Of a stretch of 33,679 nucleotides of DNA, positions 7,417-16,391 are shown in pieces. The notes beneath the pieces are model-generated. The model saw nothing but the letters and a program-made list of their open reading frames with translations, made no database searches and was not told where the DNA came from. The stretch covers positions 1 through 33,679 of the forward strand of contig NZ_WPOO01000023.1 of NCBI RefSeq assembly GCF_009755265.1, written 5' to 3'. How positions within the stretch are numbered: position 1 is the first letter of the stretch; each line of letters opens with the position of its first letter. The position numbers were made by a program, and so were the translations under genes. This DNA comes from Adlercreutzia rubneri (GTDB taxonomy: Bacteria; Actinomycetota; Coriobacteriia; Coriobacteriales; Eggerthellaceae).

Positions 7417-8990
7417 AAAGAGCACGCCCCATACCCCATAATGAAAGGGCTTCCGACGCCGTAGGCGCTTCTCCTGCACGCATCGTCCGAATTGCCTTCG
7501 ATAGTGTGCACGGTTGAGCCGTCGCACGATTCCACGATGCCCACGTGGTCTGAGACGCCGTCGCCATCCCAGTCGAAGAACGCGATATCCCCGGGTGCCG
7601 GCGCGCTGCCTCCCGGCAGCCAGCGGCCTGCGGCCTTGAACCACTGCACGCCCGTGGGACAGTAGGAGAACTTGGGCATCTCGCCCGAATCGATGTATCC
7701 GCACTCGTTCGCGCACCAGCTCACGAAGCACGCGCACCATTCCACGCGGTTCTCGAACCCGTACCACGACCAGTACGACCGGCCGCCTACGTTGCCCAGC
7801 TGGCTCGCGGCGACTTCCACGATGTCGACGCCGCCGCCCGCGGTTCCGTGGAGCACTGCCCGCCATGCGGCGTCGTAGCGCTCGTCCAGAAGCTCGCGCA
7901 GCGTTTCGAGCTGTCCCGCGTCGAACCCGTAAGCCGACGCCATCTGCTCCGGGGTCTTGGCTGAAAGAACGACGCACAGCATCTTGGCGGGCGGGGTGCC
8001 TTCACCGTCGGAACCGCTCGGCTCGGCTTCTTCGATTTTGACCTCGATGGAGTTCATGTCCCAGAACACGGCGCGCAGCGCATCCTGCCGCGCGGCGTCG
8101 AGCGTCAGCACGTCGAGCGGGTTGTCGGCATCCGCCGCCAGCTTGACCGCGAACACGGCGAGGGTTTCCTTCCACGGGTTCTTGCTGCCCGAAACCGAAG
8201 CCTCGTCGCACTCCGCCGACGCCTTGGCCTCCTCCACCTTGGCGGCGTGCTCGGCGTCTATCTCCGCCATCACCTCGCGGAGCGAGGGGTTTCCGTCGCC
8301 CATATCGCCGCCCATGAGGAAGATGCCGAACGCCGAGGTGGCGATGAATGCCGCGAGGCACGCCACCACGACCACCGCAGCTGCGGACGAGCCGAGGCCG
8401 GCGAGCGCCGCTGCTGCCGCCCGCGCCTGGAGCGCGGCCATGCGCGCGAAACGGCCCGCGCTGTTTGCCGCCCGCCGCGCGGCGGCGTTCGCGCCCTTCG
8501 CCGCGGCCTTGCGAGACGTCCAGGCCGCGCGTGCGCGCGACGCCGCCTGTGCCCTCGCGCGCATGGCATCTCGGGCGCGCGCATTCGCCGACCGGGGCGT
8601 TCTCGGCGAAGGACTCAATGCTTCGCGGCTTGGCCCGCAGGATGCCGCGCAACCCCTCGGCGTGCGACGTTCGCCGCGCTCTGCGGACGGGAAGGTCGTG
8701 CGCGCGCGTTCCTTGGGGACATTGCGCCGCCGGATTGCGCGGGCGACCCGCGCACCGTTCGCTGTGGCCGCGAAGCCCTCGTGCGCCGTTCGCTCCGATT
8801 CGCCGCGCGCCGCCGCCCAGCCGCCTTCGGCTTCATCGCCCCTTCGTTCGCGTGTGTGTGCGGGGTTTGCCGCCTTCGCCGTTTCGCCGACGCGCAGCGC
8901 TGCGGGCCGCGCCGCCTTTTGGAGAAGCGCCGCGCGGTCGAGGGTCTTCACGTTCCTGGCGACGACGCGCTCCTTGATGTCGCTCGGCAA
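7413..8990 (-). CDS. membrane-anchored CHAP-domain peptidoglycan hydrolase of the conjugation machinery
   Basis: The 525-residue protein begins at a TTG with an AAAGGAGG site 6 bases upstream. Residues 1-200 are Ala/Arg-rich and probably cytosolic; a single membrane helix lies near residues 203-230 (VVVVACLAAFIATSAFGIFL). A middle region carries acidic and helical segments, and the C-terminal CHAP domain starts near residue 390 (VDIVEVAASQLGN). The active-site Cys is in EWCACFVSW (about residue 417) and the His in VSDHVGIVE (about residue 477). Such enzymes follow VirB4 in Tn1549/Tn916-type elements and open the cell wall for the transfer channel. It starts 21 bp after VirB4, clearly in the same operon, and is the last conjugation gene on this side. 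Confidence in the role is high; which glycan or peptide bond it cuts is not known. Confidence 0.88.
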   Translation of the reverse strand: MPSDIKERVVARNVKTLDRAALLQKAARPAALRVGETAKAANPAHTRERRGDEAEGGWAAARGESERTAHEGFAATANGARVARAIRRRNVPKERARTTFPSAERGERRTPRGCAASCGPSREALSPSPRTPRSANARARDAMRARAQAASRARAAWTSRKAAAKGANAAARRAANSAGRFARMAALQARAAAAALAGLGSSAAAVVVVACLAAFIATSAFGIFLMGGDMGDGNPSLREVMAEIDAEHAAKVEEAKASAECDEASVSGSKNPWKETLAVFAVKLAADADNPLDVLTLDAARQDALRAVFWDMNSIEVKIEEAEPSGSDGEGTPPAKMLCVVLSAKTPEQMASAYGFDAGQLETLRELLDERYDAAWRAVLHGTAGGGVDIVEVAASQLGNVGGRSYWSWYGFENRVEWCACFVSWCANECGYIDSGEMPKFSYCPTGVQWFKAAGRWLPGGSAPAPGDIAFFDWDGDGVSDHVGIVESCDGSTVHTIEGNSDDACRRSAYGVGSPFIMGYGACSF

Positions 8991-9011
8991 GGCGGCCTCC
9001 TTTCTGCTTCG

Positions 9012-11321
9012 TCACTCCCCGGGCTTCGTGGTCATGAGACGGTAGAGTTCGGTGCCCCTCGGGAAGTGGTTGGCGAACGGCACGATGGCGCCGCCGTAGC
9101 GCAGGAGGCCGCAGCCCGCCTCGGCGTTCGTGATGTAGCCCATTTGCTCGCGGCTGATGTTGAGGAGCTCGCCAAGCTTCCCGCGGTCGGCGGCCGCCTG
9201 ATTGAGCATGACGATGAGCTCGGAGTTGGAGAGCATCGTGGAGGCTAAGACCGAATCGAGCAGGTACTCCACGTTCTGCGTGATGGCCGTGGGATAGGCG
9301 TTGCGCTTGCGGAAGCGGCGCCACGCGCTGTTGAAGAACGCGCCGGAGTACTCGTTCTCGAACACCACGTGGAACTCGTCTATGAAGATGTGCGTGCGCC
9401 TGCCCGCGCGCCAGTTGTCCGTCACTCGGTTGAGCATCGCGTCGGTGATGACGAGCAGCCCCATGGTCTTGAGCTGACGGCCGAGGTCCATGATGTCGTA
9501 GACGAGGAGTCTGTTGCGGGTGTCCACGTTGGTTGGGTGGGCGAACGCGTCCAGCGTGCCCGAGGTGAACAGCTCCAGCGAAAGCGCCAGGTCGCGCGCC
9601 TGCGGCTCGGGCTGGGCGAGCAGTTTGTCGCGCAGGTGGGCGAGCGTGGGCGCCTCGCCGCCGCGCAGGTAGTCGGCGTACACCGCCGAGGTGCAGCGGT
9701 CCACGACCGACTTGGCCTGCGGCCCCAGTCCCCGGCGGTCGAGCTGCTCGAACAGTGACAGCACGAACTCGCTCTTGTCGGCCACGGGGTTGCCTCCCTC
9801 GCCGTAGCCCTCCACCATGTCCATGGCGTTGATGTGGTGGGGGCTGCCCGCCGCGATGCGCACCACCTCGCCGCCCAGTGCCTCGGCGAGCGAGGCGTAC
9901 TCGCGCTCGGGGTCGCATATCACTATGTCGTCGTCGGTCGAGAGCGCAAGCATAGCTATGAGCTCCTTGGTCGAGAAGCTCTTGCCCGAGCCCGGCACGC
10001 CCAGCACGAACGCGTTGGGGTTCAGGAGCCGCGACTTGTCGCACAGGATGAGGTTGCGCGATATGGCGTTCTCGCCGAAGTACATGCCGCCCTCCTCCAT
10101 GATCTCCTGCACGCGGAACGGCATGAGCACGGCGAGGCTCTCGGTGGTGAGCGTGCGCATCGCCTCGATGCGACGCACGCCTATGGGCAGCGCGGTTGAC
10201 AGCCCGTCGAGCTGCTGGAAGCGCAGGACCGAGAGGCGGCACAGGTGCTTGCGCGCGCACGAGAGCAGCGCCTCGGTGTCGGCGTCGAGCTCCTCAGGCG
10301 TGTCGGCAAAGTGGACGAGCGTCACCGTGGCGAGCATCATGCGCTGGTCGCGCGACATGAGGTCGTCCAGGAACTCGCGGCTCTCCTTGCGCTGCTGCTC
10401 CATGTCGTAGGGCACGGCCACGTTATAGTTCATGTTGGCGTTCTGCCGGCGCGTCCAGTTGGTGATGTTCGTCTCCACACCGAGCAGTCGCCGCTCCACC
10501 TCGCGCACCGCCTCGTCAGTGGGCACGGGGACGACGTCTATGGAAAGCGCCATCGCGCGCCTCGCGTCGGTAAGCTCGGCCAGAAAGCCGTCCTTGATGT
10601 AGGACGCGTAGTCGGTCAGGTACAGGGCGCGCGCCCAGCGGCCGCCCACCCGCAGGCGGTCGGCCTCAATGCCCGCGCCCTCGGGCGCAACGGCGTCCTT
10701 GAACGAGTGCCCCCGGCGCATCGAGGCGCGCACGTCGATGGGCAGGTCGTCGGCGCCGCCCCGGTAGAAGCCCCTCAGAAGCCGCAGCTTGCCCTCTGCG
10801 TCGAGCTCCTCGCAGTGCGCCCCGAGGCGCGCGAGGTGCGCGGCCGTCTCCGCCGACGCGCGGTTGAAGTAGGAGCGGACCTCCTGGATGCTTCTCCCTC
10901 CCACGGCGATGGTAAGGTATATCTCGCGCACCATGGAATTCGCCCCCGTGGCCTTCTCCATGAGCATGGCGTTGTACTCCTCGCGGTAGCGGTCGAGCCC
11001 GTCGCCCTTGGGCGGTATGAGGATGCGCCGCCCGAGGGCTTCGGCGTCGAGCCTGCGCACCGCCACGGTGACCTTGGCCCGCGCGTCGGAGTCGAAAGAG
11101 TTGAGCAGGTCCGAGTAGCCCAGGAACATGGCCTCCTTATCCTCCTTTGACGCCGCCGCGTAGTTCACGTCGCTCACGCGCCAGGTCTTCGCGTACTCGC
11201 CGTCGTCGGTGAGGCACACGCCGTCGGGCCAGATGCGGCGCACGGGCACGGCGTCCTCGGCGGTTTTCGGCGGGACGAACCGCGTGCCGCCTTTGCGCCG
11301 CCTAGCTGCGAGTGCGGCCAT
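9012..11321 (-). CDS. virB4: VirB4-type conjugation ATPase
   Basis: The 769-residue ATPase energises assembly of and transport through the type IV secretion channel at the inner face of the membrane. Walker A (GVPGSGKS) is near residue 440 and Walker B (HIFIDEFHVVFE) near residue 645, followed by the RRFRKRNAYPTAITQNVE segment typical of the family. The N-terminal half holds the usual TraE/VirB4 region (DGEYAKTWRVSDVNY). The ATG at 11321 is preceded by GAAAGGAGGGC. It overlaps the PrgI gene by 20 bp, and the CHAP hydrolase follows after 21 bp, the standard order in Tn1549-type elements. No frame damage is visible. Confidence 0.95.
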   Translation of the reverse strand: MAALAARRRKGGTRFVPPKTAEDAVPVRRIWPDGVCLTDDGEYAKTWRVSDVNYAAASKEDKEAMFLGYSDLLNSFDSDARAKVTVAVRRLDAEALGRRILIPPKGDGLDRYREEYNAMLMEKATGANSMVREIYLTIAVGGRSIQEVRSYFNRASAETAAHLARLGAHCEELDAEGKLRLLRGFYRGGADDLPIDVRASMRRGHSFKDAVAPEGAGIEADRLRVGGRWARALYLTDYASYIKDGFLAELTDARRAMALSIDVVPVPTDEAVREVERRLLGVETNITNWTRRQNANMNYNVAVPYDMEQQRKESREFLDDLMSRDQRMMLATVTLVHFADTPEELDADTEALLSCARKHLCRLSVLRFQQLDGLSTALPIGVRRIEAMRTLTTESLAVLMPFRVQEIMEEGGMYFGENAISRNLILCDKSRLLNPNAFVLGVPGSGKSFSTKELIAMLALSTDDDIVICDPEREYASLAEALGGEVVRIAAGSPHHINAMDMVEGYGEGGNPVADKSEFVLSLFEQLDRRGLGPQAKSVVDRCTSAVYADYLRGGEAPTLAHLRDKLLAQPEPQARDLALSLELFTSGTLDAFAHPTNVDTRNRLLVYDIMDLGRQLKTMGLLVITDAMLNRVTDNWRAGRRTHIFIDEFHVVFENEYSGAFFNSAWRRFRKRNAYPTAITQNVEYLLDSVLASTMLSNSELIVMLNQAAADRGKLGELLNISREQMGYITNAEAGCGLLRYGGAIVPFANHFPRGTELYRLMTTKPGE

Positions 11322-11685
11322 GATGCCCTCCTTTCTCGCGGCGGATGCCCTTCGCGCGATGCGGCGTGCAGACGGCCTCGTAGTACAGGTTCTGCGGGCG
11401 CGCGGGCAGTTCCTTGGGGGTCAAAAGCGCGTATTTGGCCCACGCCCACGCCGCGCGTTCGACCGCCATGCCGTGCCAGGTGACGAACCCCAGCGCGGCG
11501 AACGGGGCCGCTCCCGCGATGCACGCCCAGGAGAGCTCGTCCAGTCTCAGGAAGGGCGACAGCCCGAAGTAGAGCCCCACGGCGGCGACGCAGGCGAGCA
11601 GCGCGAAGACGCACTGCCGAAGCGACATGCCGAAGAACACCCCCTCGGTATACTCGCGTATCTCTCGGTTGACCTTCACTTCCAC
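11302..11685 (-). CDS. PrgI-family membrane protein of the conjugation channel
   Basis: A 127-residue protein starting at the GTG at 11685, chosen because AGAGGAG lies 6 bases upstream; the longer frame from 11751 adds a basic stretch of non-family sequence. The N-terminal VNREIREYTEGVFFGMSLRQ motif is the hallmark of PrgI proteins. Two membrane helices follow (around FALLACVAAVGLYFGL and the WACIAGAAPFAALGFVTW segment), then a short cytosolic tail. It is an inner-membrane channel part (VirB3-like), encoded just before VirB4 as expected, with a 20-bp overlap. Confidence 0.9.
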   Translation of the reverse strand: MEVKVNREIREYTEGVFFGMSLRQCVFALLACVAAVGLYFGLSPFLRLDELSWACIAGAAPFAALGFVTWHGMAVERAAWAWAKYALLTPKELPARPQNLYYEAVCTPHRAKGIRREKGGHHGRTRS

Positions 11686-11788
11686 TTCTTGCTCCTCTCT
11701 GCCTGCGCGGCGAAGCGGGCGCGTAAAGCGCCCCGCGCGCGGCGCGGGCAATGTGTTCGTTCGGTTGTTTCGGGAAAGGGGAGGGGCG

Positions 11789-12628
11789 TCAAAGCCCCAT
11801 CATCTCGCGCACCACGCGGTCGGCCATCTTGACCATGCCCGTGAGCACCAGCATGTTGAAGGCGAGCTCTCCCACGTACGACCACACCTGCGTGACCACG
11901 GGAGCCTCGGCGTCCACCACCGGCGGCGCCGATGCGAACAGCGAGAATATGACGCATGCGAGCAGGATGACCGCGCCCTCGAGGCACACGGCCCCGTAGC
12001 TTTTGAGGAACGCCTTGCCCACCGACTGGCTCGGCTCGCCCGCGAAGGTGGACAGGGGTATGGGCGCGAGCGCGGTGTACATGTATATCTTGAAGAACCT
12101 GCCGTACACCGCCAGTATCATGATGAACGAGAGCACCGTGACGAGCAGCCCGCCGAGCAACGTCACCGCCCACAGGGGTATGGCGTCGAGGAAGCCCACG
12201 TCCTCGATGGCCTCCACCATCTCGCCGGGCAGCGCGGCGGGCGCGGCCGACGCGAAGCCCACGGTGTCCATCATGTCGCCGATGAGCCCCTGCACCACGT
12301 CGAGGAACGCCATCATGAGCTCAAGCCCGTAGACGACGGCGGCGTGCGCCAGCACGAACCGCACGAACAGCTTCAACACCACCTCCGGGCGCTTGGCCTC
12401 GGCGAACGAGCCGCAGGTCTTCACGAGGCCCGACAGGAAGAACAGCACGAGGAGCGCGAGCGCCACCGCCTGCACGGCGCCGTGGATGGAGAGCACCGCG
12501 TCCCATATCCCGCCGCCCCGGAAGTCGGCGGGCGACGCCGTGAGCAACCCCACGATCTCGCCCATCTTCTCGTTCCACGTGTCGAGCGCTCCCTGGAGGT
12601 TGCTGACCACCCAGTTGTCCGAATCCAA
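11789..12628 (-). CDS. VirB6/TrbL-like polytopic channel protein (CD1107-type)
   Basis: A 279-residue protein with about six membrane helices, starting at a TTG at 12628 with AAAGGAGG eight bases upstream. The N-terminal region before the first helix (AWDAVLS-like segment IWDAVLSIHGAVQAVALALL) and a central YGRFFKIYMYTALAPIPLST region match the conserved polytopic protein that sits between Maff2 and PrgI in Tn1549-type elements. By position it forms the inner-membrane pore (VirB6 role). It starts 34 bp after the Maff2-like gene and is followed by a 103-bp gap before PrgI, in which I see no gene. Confidence 0.88.
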   Translation of the reverse strand: MDSDNWVVSNLQGALDTWNEKMGEIVGLLTASPADFRGGGIWDAVLSIHGAVQAVALALLVLFFLSGLVKTCGSFAEAKRPEVVLKLFVRFVLAHAAVVYGLELMMAFLDVVQGLIGDMMDTVGFASAAPAALPGEMVEAIEDVGFLDAIPLWAVTLLGGLLVTVLSFIMILAVYGRFFKIYMYTALAPIPLSTFAGEPSQSVGKAFLKSYGAVCLEGAVILLACVIFSLFASAPPVVDAEAPVVTQVWSYVGELAFNMLVLTGMVKMADRVVREMMGL

Positions 12629-12662
12629 CGGCCCGCCTCCTTTCGGGGCCCGCGCGACGGGC

Positions 12663-12995
12663 CTATCCGACGATGATGTCCAAGATTTCCTTCGCGAACG
12701 TGATGACCACGCCGCCCGCCAGGGTCAAAAAGCCGTTGGCGCGCTGGGACGGGTCGTGGCTCTTGAGCGACATGCCCACCTGCACCACGCCGAAGCCGAG
12801 CAGGATGAGCCCGACGCTCCTGATGAGCCCGAAGATGAACGTGGAGAGGTTGTCCACCGCCGCTATCGGGTCGGTCGCCGCGAACGCGGCAGGCGGCTCC
12901 AGCGCCAAGGCCGAAGCGGCGCAGACGGCGATTGCCGCCATGAGCCGCGCGCGGGCTGCGGGGCGGGCCTTCTTCCCCTCAGTGGTCTTTCTCAT
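12663..12995 (-). CDS. Maff2-like small membrane protein (TrbC/VirB2-like position)
   Basis: A 110-residue protein from the ATG at 12995 (AAAGGAG about 8 bases upstream). It has a signal-like N-terminus (RARLMAAIAVCAASALAL, then an AFAA cleavage-like site), then two hydrophobic segments: IFGLIRSVGLILLGFGVVQV and GFLTLAGGVVITFAKEIL. The size, layout and the phrase SLKSHDPSQRANGF agree with Maff2-family proteins of Tn1549-type elements, thought to be the small pilin-like or channel subunit. It overlaps the VirD4 gene end by 17 bp. Confidence 0.85.
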   Translation of the reverse strand: MRKTTEGKKARPAARARLMAAIAVCAASALALEPPAAFAATDPIAAVDNLSTFIFGLIRSVGLILLGFGVVQVGMSLKSHDPSQRANGFLTLAGGVVITFAKEILDIIVG

Positions 12996-14799
12996 GCGTT
13001 GGTTCTCCTTTCCCGCCCGCCGCCTCCGCCGCGAGCGCTGCCTCGGCCTCCTCCCCGTCGAGCACGACGCAGCCCGCAGGCGCGGCCTGCGCGCTCGCGG
13101 GGGCAACGCCTTCGTAGGGCGCCACGGCGGCGCTTGCCAGCGGGCAGGCGCCGTGCTCGTAGGGCGGCGCGCCGCCCTCGGGGGTGAGCCGCGCGGCGGG
13201 ATGCCGCGCTATGTCGAGCTTTAAGTCGATGATGGGGCGCTCGCCGCGCACGAAGAGCAGCGCGCGGGAGTTGTCGAGCATGCGCACCTCGTCGGGCGTC
13301 ATGAGCTCGCGCCCCGAGATCTGCTGGTTGGTGGACCAGCTGCCGCCCCTCCCGGTGGTCCTGCCGTGCGTGTCGAGGTCGATGGTCTCCTTGCCCAGAA
13401 GCTCGCTGACGTACTTGTGGGTGGATTGCTCGTTGCCGCCCAGGTACAAAAACTCGTCGCAGTTGCCGACGATGGACTCCCACTGCTTGTCGAACAGCGC
13501 CCGCAGCTGCGCCATGTTCTGGATGATGATCGACGCGGACACCCCGCGCCCGCGCATGGTGGAGAGTATCTTCTCAAAATCATTGGGTAAGCTCACGTTG
13601 GCGAACTCGTCCATGAGGAAGTGCACGTGCACGGGCAGCTGCCCGCCGTGTTTTCCGTCCGCGAGCGCGAAAAGCTGCTGGAACAGCTGCGTGTAGAGGA
13701 CGGACACCAGGAAGTTGAAGCTGGTGTCGTTGTCGGGTATGACTGCGAACAGGGCCACCTTGCGCTCCCCGAGCGACGGCAGGTCGAGCTCGTCTGTGGC
13801 GGTGAGCGACGCCAGGGCGTCGAGGTTGAACTTCTCCAGCCTGGAGGCGAGCGTCACCTGGATGGATTTGAGCGTCTTGGCCGAGCCGGAGCGGTAGCTG
13901 CGGTAGTATTTGAGCGCGATGTGGCCAGGGTCCCTCATCTCCAGCCGGTCGAACAGCTCGTCGAGCACCGAGGCGTAATCGTCGTCGTCCTCGCGCACCT
14001 CGCCGGCGCGCAGCATCTCCATGAGGGTGGCGTAGTTGCGCTCCTCGGGCGGTGCCTCGTGCACGAGGTAAAGCAGAAGCGCCAGGTGCAGCATCCCGGC
14101 GGCCGTGTCCCAGAAAGGATCCTGGCTCTGCGCGCCCTTGGGAGTCGTCGCCTTGAACAGGTTGGTGTTGAGCCGCTGCGCGTCCGCGTCCGACTCGATG
14201 TAGGAAAGCGGGTTGTAGCAGTGGGACCTCTCCATGCGCACGAGGTCGAGCACGCGCACCTCGTAGCCCCTCGATTCGAGCAGCCCGCCCACGGCGCGCA
14301 CGATCTCGCCCTTCGGGTCGAGCACCACCATCGATGTGTTGGCCTGGCAGGCGTTGGGCAGGCTGAACCCGCGCGTCTTGCCTGCGCCCGAGCCGCCCAC
14401 CACGAGCGTGTTCATCGAGCGCCTGTGGGCGTGGGTGTCGTAGCTCATGCGAAAATTGCGCGTGAGCAGCTTGTCGCCTGCGGGGTCGCGCCCCCGGTAG
14501 CGGTGGCAGATGCGGCGGGCGTCACCCCACCGGGCGCTGCCGTGCTCCTCGCCGGGGCGCAGGTTGCGCCGGGTGAGCAGCCACGCCGCCGCGCAGGCGG
14601 CATACAGGACCAGGAACAGCAGCGCCCATCGCGCGCCGCCCGCCGTGGGCTTCGTCGAAAAGGGATCCGAGAACGCCGCGATGAGCGAGGCGAGCGACCC
14701 CCCGCCGTCCAAGGCGGGGGCGGCGACGAACCCCGCCCACGCCGCCAGCGGCGCGGCGAGCGCGGCGGCTGCCGCCTCGCCAGCCGTCGGGGGCCTCAT
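12979..14799 (-). CDS. virD4: VirD4/TraG-type coupling protein
   Basis: This 606-residue ATPase brings the relaxase-DNA complex to the channel at the inner membrane. Two N-terminal membrane helices (around AAPLAAWAGFVAAP and ALLFLVLYAACAAAWLL) precede the cytosolic domain with Walker A VGGSGAGKTRGF (about residue 132), the VLDPKGEI segment, and Walker B FLMDEFANV (about residue 394). The ATG at 14799 has GGAGGG upstream; it overlaps the stop of the ArdC-like gene as ATGA, so the two are translationally coupled. The longer in-frame start at 14946 would intrude into that gene and is rejected. Length and motifs are normal for Tn1549-type coupling proteins. Confidence 0.95.
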   Translation of the reverse strand: MRPPTAGEAAAAALAAPLAAWAGFVAAPALDGGGSLASLIAAFSDPFSTKPTAGGARWALLFLVLYAACAAAWLLTRRNLRPGEEHGSARWGDARRICHRYRGRDPAGDKLLTRNFRMSYDTHAHRRSMNTLVVGGSGAGKTRGFSLPNACQANTSMVVLDPKGEIVRAVGGLLESRGYEVRVLDLVRMERSHCYNPLSYIESDADAQRLNTNLFKATTPKGAQSQDPFWDTAAGMLHLALLLYLVHEAPPEERNYATLMEMLRAGEVREDDDDYASVLDELFDRLEMRDPGHIALKYYRSYRSGSAKTLKSIQVTLASRLEKFNLDALASLTATDELDLPSLGERKVALFAVIPDNDTSFNFLVSVLYTQLFQQLFALADGKHGGQLPVHVHFLMDEFANVSLPNDFEKILSTMRGRGVSASIIIQNMAQLRALFDKQWESIVGNCDEFLYLGGNEQSTHKYVSELLGKETIDLDTHGRTTGRGGSWSTNQQISGRELMTPDEVRMLDNSRALLFVRGERPIIDLKLDIARHPAARLTPEGGAPPYEHGACPLASAAVAPYEGVAPASAQAAPAGCVVLDGEEAEAALAAEAAGGKGEPTHEKDH

Positions 14800-15662
14800 C
14801 TGCCCTCCGACCTGTCGCGCCGCCTTTCGGGCGGGGCCATGCGCTCCGACACGTCGCGCGCGGCCTTGCCGATCTCGCCCAAGGCGTCCCTCACCTCGCG
14901 CGCGCTCGCTTCCAGTGGCGCGGGCGCGGCGACGGCTCCCGAACATTCGAGTCCCAGGCGGCGGGCGGCTATGCCCGCCGCGAGGTCGGCCTTCGCGGCG
15001 TGCGTCTCCCTGTCGTAGGCATCGAGGCCGAGCGCCATGCTGGCATGCGCCGCCTCGACTATCAGCGCCGAGAGCAGCTGCGGCTCATCGAGCCCTCGCT
15101 GCACCCGTATGGCCCCCGAGGCGTGATCGTACTCGGCGGGGACGACGCCGAGGTCGTCAACCGGCTCTATTCTCGTCGGCGAGCGAGCGACCAGCGCCGC
15201 GAGCGCGGCGTGAGGGTCCACTCTGCGCGGCAGGCATGGCCGCGCGGTGGTCTGCGACACGTCGAACACCTTGCGCACGTCGTACAAGACGCCGATGCTG
15301 CCGTCGTCGCGCACGTACTCCTTGACGGGTTCGATGATGGGGATCGCCTTCTGCCCGCGCCTCACCGACGCTCCCTGCCTGCGCCAATGCTCAGCCGTGC
15401 CGACGCGCGTCGCGTTCGGCATGCGGTCGGCTATGAGCAGGATGTTCGTGGCGGAATGGTGGGGCAGCTGCGCCGCCACCCGCATGTACGTCTCCAGCGC
15501 CGCTGGATCCGAATTCGCGCGCAGCGCGGCGGCGTCGGCGCGGTCGAATGCCTCTTGGCGCTCGCTCTGCTTCCGCTCCGCCCACGCTTGCTTGTCGAAC
15601 TCGCCTTCCGGCGCGAATTCCCGGCTACTGCGTTCTTCCATCATCCGGTAGATATCTTGCAT
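14796..15662 (-). CDS. ArdC-like ssDNA-binding/antirestriction protein with degenerate peptidase part
   Basis: A 288-residue protein starting at the ATG at 15662 (AAAGGAAGG upstream). Residues 55-130 match the ArdC-like ssDNA-binding fold: ETYMRVAAQLPHHSATNIL, a VGTAEHWRRQGASVRRG stretch, and IPIIEPVKEY. ArdC proteins protect incoming single-stranded DNA from restriction. The C-terminal half has the layout of the ArdC metallopeptidase-like domain (SALIVEAAHASMALG, then HAAKADLAAGIAARRLGL), but the HExxH zinc motif is replaced by VEAAH, so catalysis there is unlikely. It lies 3 bp after PcfB and overlaps VirD4 by 4 bp, inside the transfer operon. Confidence 0.8.
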   Translation of the reverse strand: MQDIYRMMEERSSREFAPEGEFDKQAWAERKQSERQEAFDRADAAALRANSDPAALETYMRVAAQLPHHSATNILLIADRMPNATRVGTAEHWRRQGASVRRGQKAIPIIEPVKEYVRDDGSIGVLYDVRKVFDVSQTTARPCLPRRVDPHAALAALVARSPTRIEPVDDLGVVPAEYDHASGAIRVQRGLDEPQLLSALIVEAAHASMALGLDAYDRETHAAKADLAAGIAARRLGLECSGAVAAPAPLEASAREVRDALGEIGKAARDVSERMAPPERRRDRSEGR

Positions 15663-15665
15663 GCT

Positions 15666-16391
15666 CTACCTTCCTTTCTCCAGGGCGCGCGCCATGGGCT
15701 TGCGAGTCGCATGCGCTTCGCCGCTCATTTCGCGTGCCGCCGATATGGCGCGCATCTCCGCGCGCACGGACAGCCTGCCGCAGCGCTTGCGCGCTGCCTC
15801 ACCATCCTTTTCTGAGAGCCGTTTTCTCGCGGATGTAGGCCCTGACGGACGGCTTTCCGCCGGGGCTTGCGCTAAAGGGGAGGCGTCGCTGTCGCCCGGC
15901 GATGCCAGCAAATCATCGAGGAGCGCCGCAGCTTGTTCGGGTGCGCGCGGCGCCTGCGCGGCGTGCGCGCGCCCATCGTGCCGATTCCCCTCGCGCGGCT
16001 CGGGCGCTTCGCGGGCGTCGTCTCTCATGCGGCACAGGCCGAGCCTCTCCGCGATGCGGTTCACCTTGCTCGCGTCCTCGGCCCGCACCAGAAGATCGAC
16101 GGATTCGCCGTCCTTCTGCTTCACGACGGCGTATGCGATGCCGTAGCGTCGGGCCTCCTTCGCGAACCCTTTCAGATCGTCAAAGCGGATGGGGAACACG
16201 CGCAGCTCACGGCCCGATTTGAGCATCGCCGAAAGCCGCGCCCTGCCCTTGGTTTTCTCGTTGCTCGCCGCGGCCGCCAGCAGCATGGCGGCCGCGTTCT
16301 TCGCGCCGGCGCCCGTGATGCGCAGCGCCACCTCGGTTCCCTCGAGCGTCATCCTCACGATCTGCTCAGCAGCCTCGCTCGATGCGTCCAT
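15666..16391 (-). CDS. PcfB/DUF3801-family protein
   Basis: A 241-residue cytosolic protein. The N-terminal 130 residues carry the conserved PcfB pattern (EQIVRMTLEGTEVALRITG, KNAAAMLLAAA, FPIRFDDLKGFAKEARRYGI, KQKDGESVDLLVRAEDASK). The C-terminal part is a variable Ala/Arg/Pro-rich tail ending in basic residues. PcfB-type proteins sit between relaxase and coupling protein in Tn1549- and pCF10-type systems and are thought to help couple the relaxosome to VirD4. The start overlaps the relaxase gene by 26 bp, and the ArdC-like gene follows after 3 bp. Confidence 0.85.
   Translation of the reverse strand: MDASSEAAEQIVRMTLEGTEVALRITGAGAKNAAAMLLAAAASNEKTKGRARLSAMLKSGRELRVFPIRFDDLKGFAKEARRYGIAYAVVKQKDGESVDLLVRAEDASKVNRIAERLGLCRMRDDAREAPEPREGNRHDGRAHAAQAPRAPEQAAALLDDLLASPGDSDASPLAQAPAESRPSGPTSARKRLSEKDGEAARKRCGRLSVRAEMRAISAAREMSGEAHATRKPMARALEKGR

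Noticed and set aside
8247..9248. Plus-strand frames opposite the CHAP gene N-terminus
   Set aside because: Shadows of an Ala/Arg-rich coding segment.
11627..12676. Long plus-strand frame of 349 codons opposite the TrbL-like and PrgI genes
   Set aside because: His/Arg/Glu-rich composition typical of antisense frames in GC-rich DNA, no ribosome binding site, and the minus-strand genes there are clear family members.
14800..14946. Upstream extension of virD4 to the ATG at 14946
   Set aside because: The extra residues are Arg/Gly-rich shadow of the ArdC-like gene; ATG 14799 has a good ribosome binding site and ATGA coupling.
13621..15018. 465-codon plus-strand frame opposite virD4
   Set aside because: Antisense shadow of a well-conserved gene; no recognisable domain.
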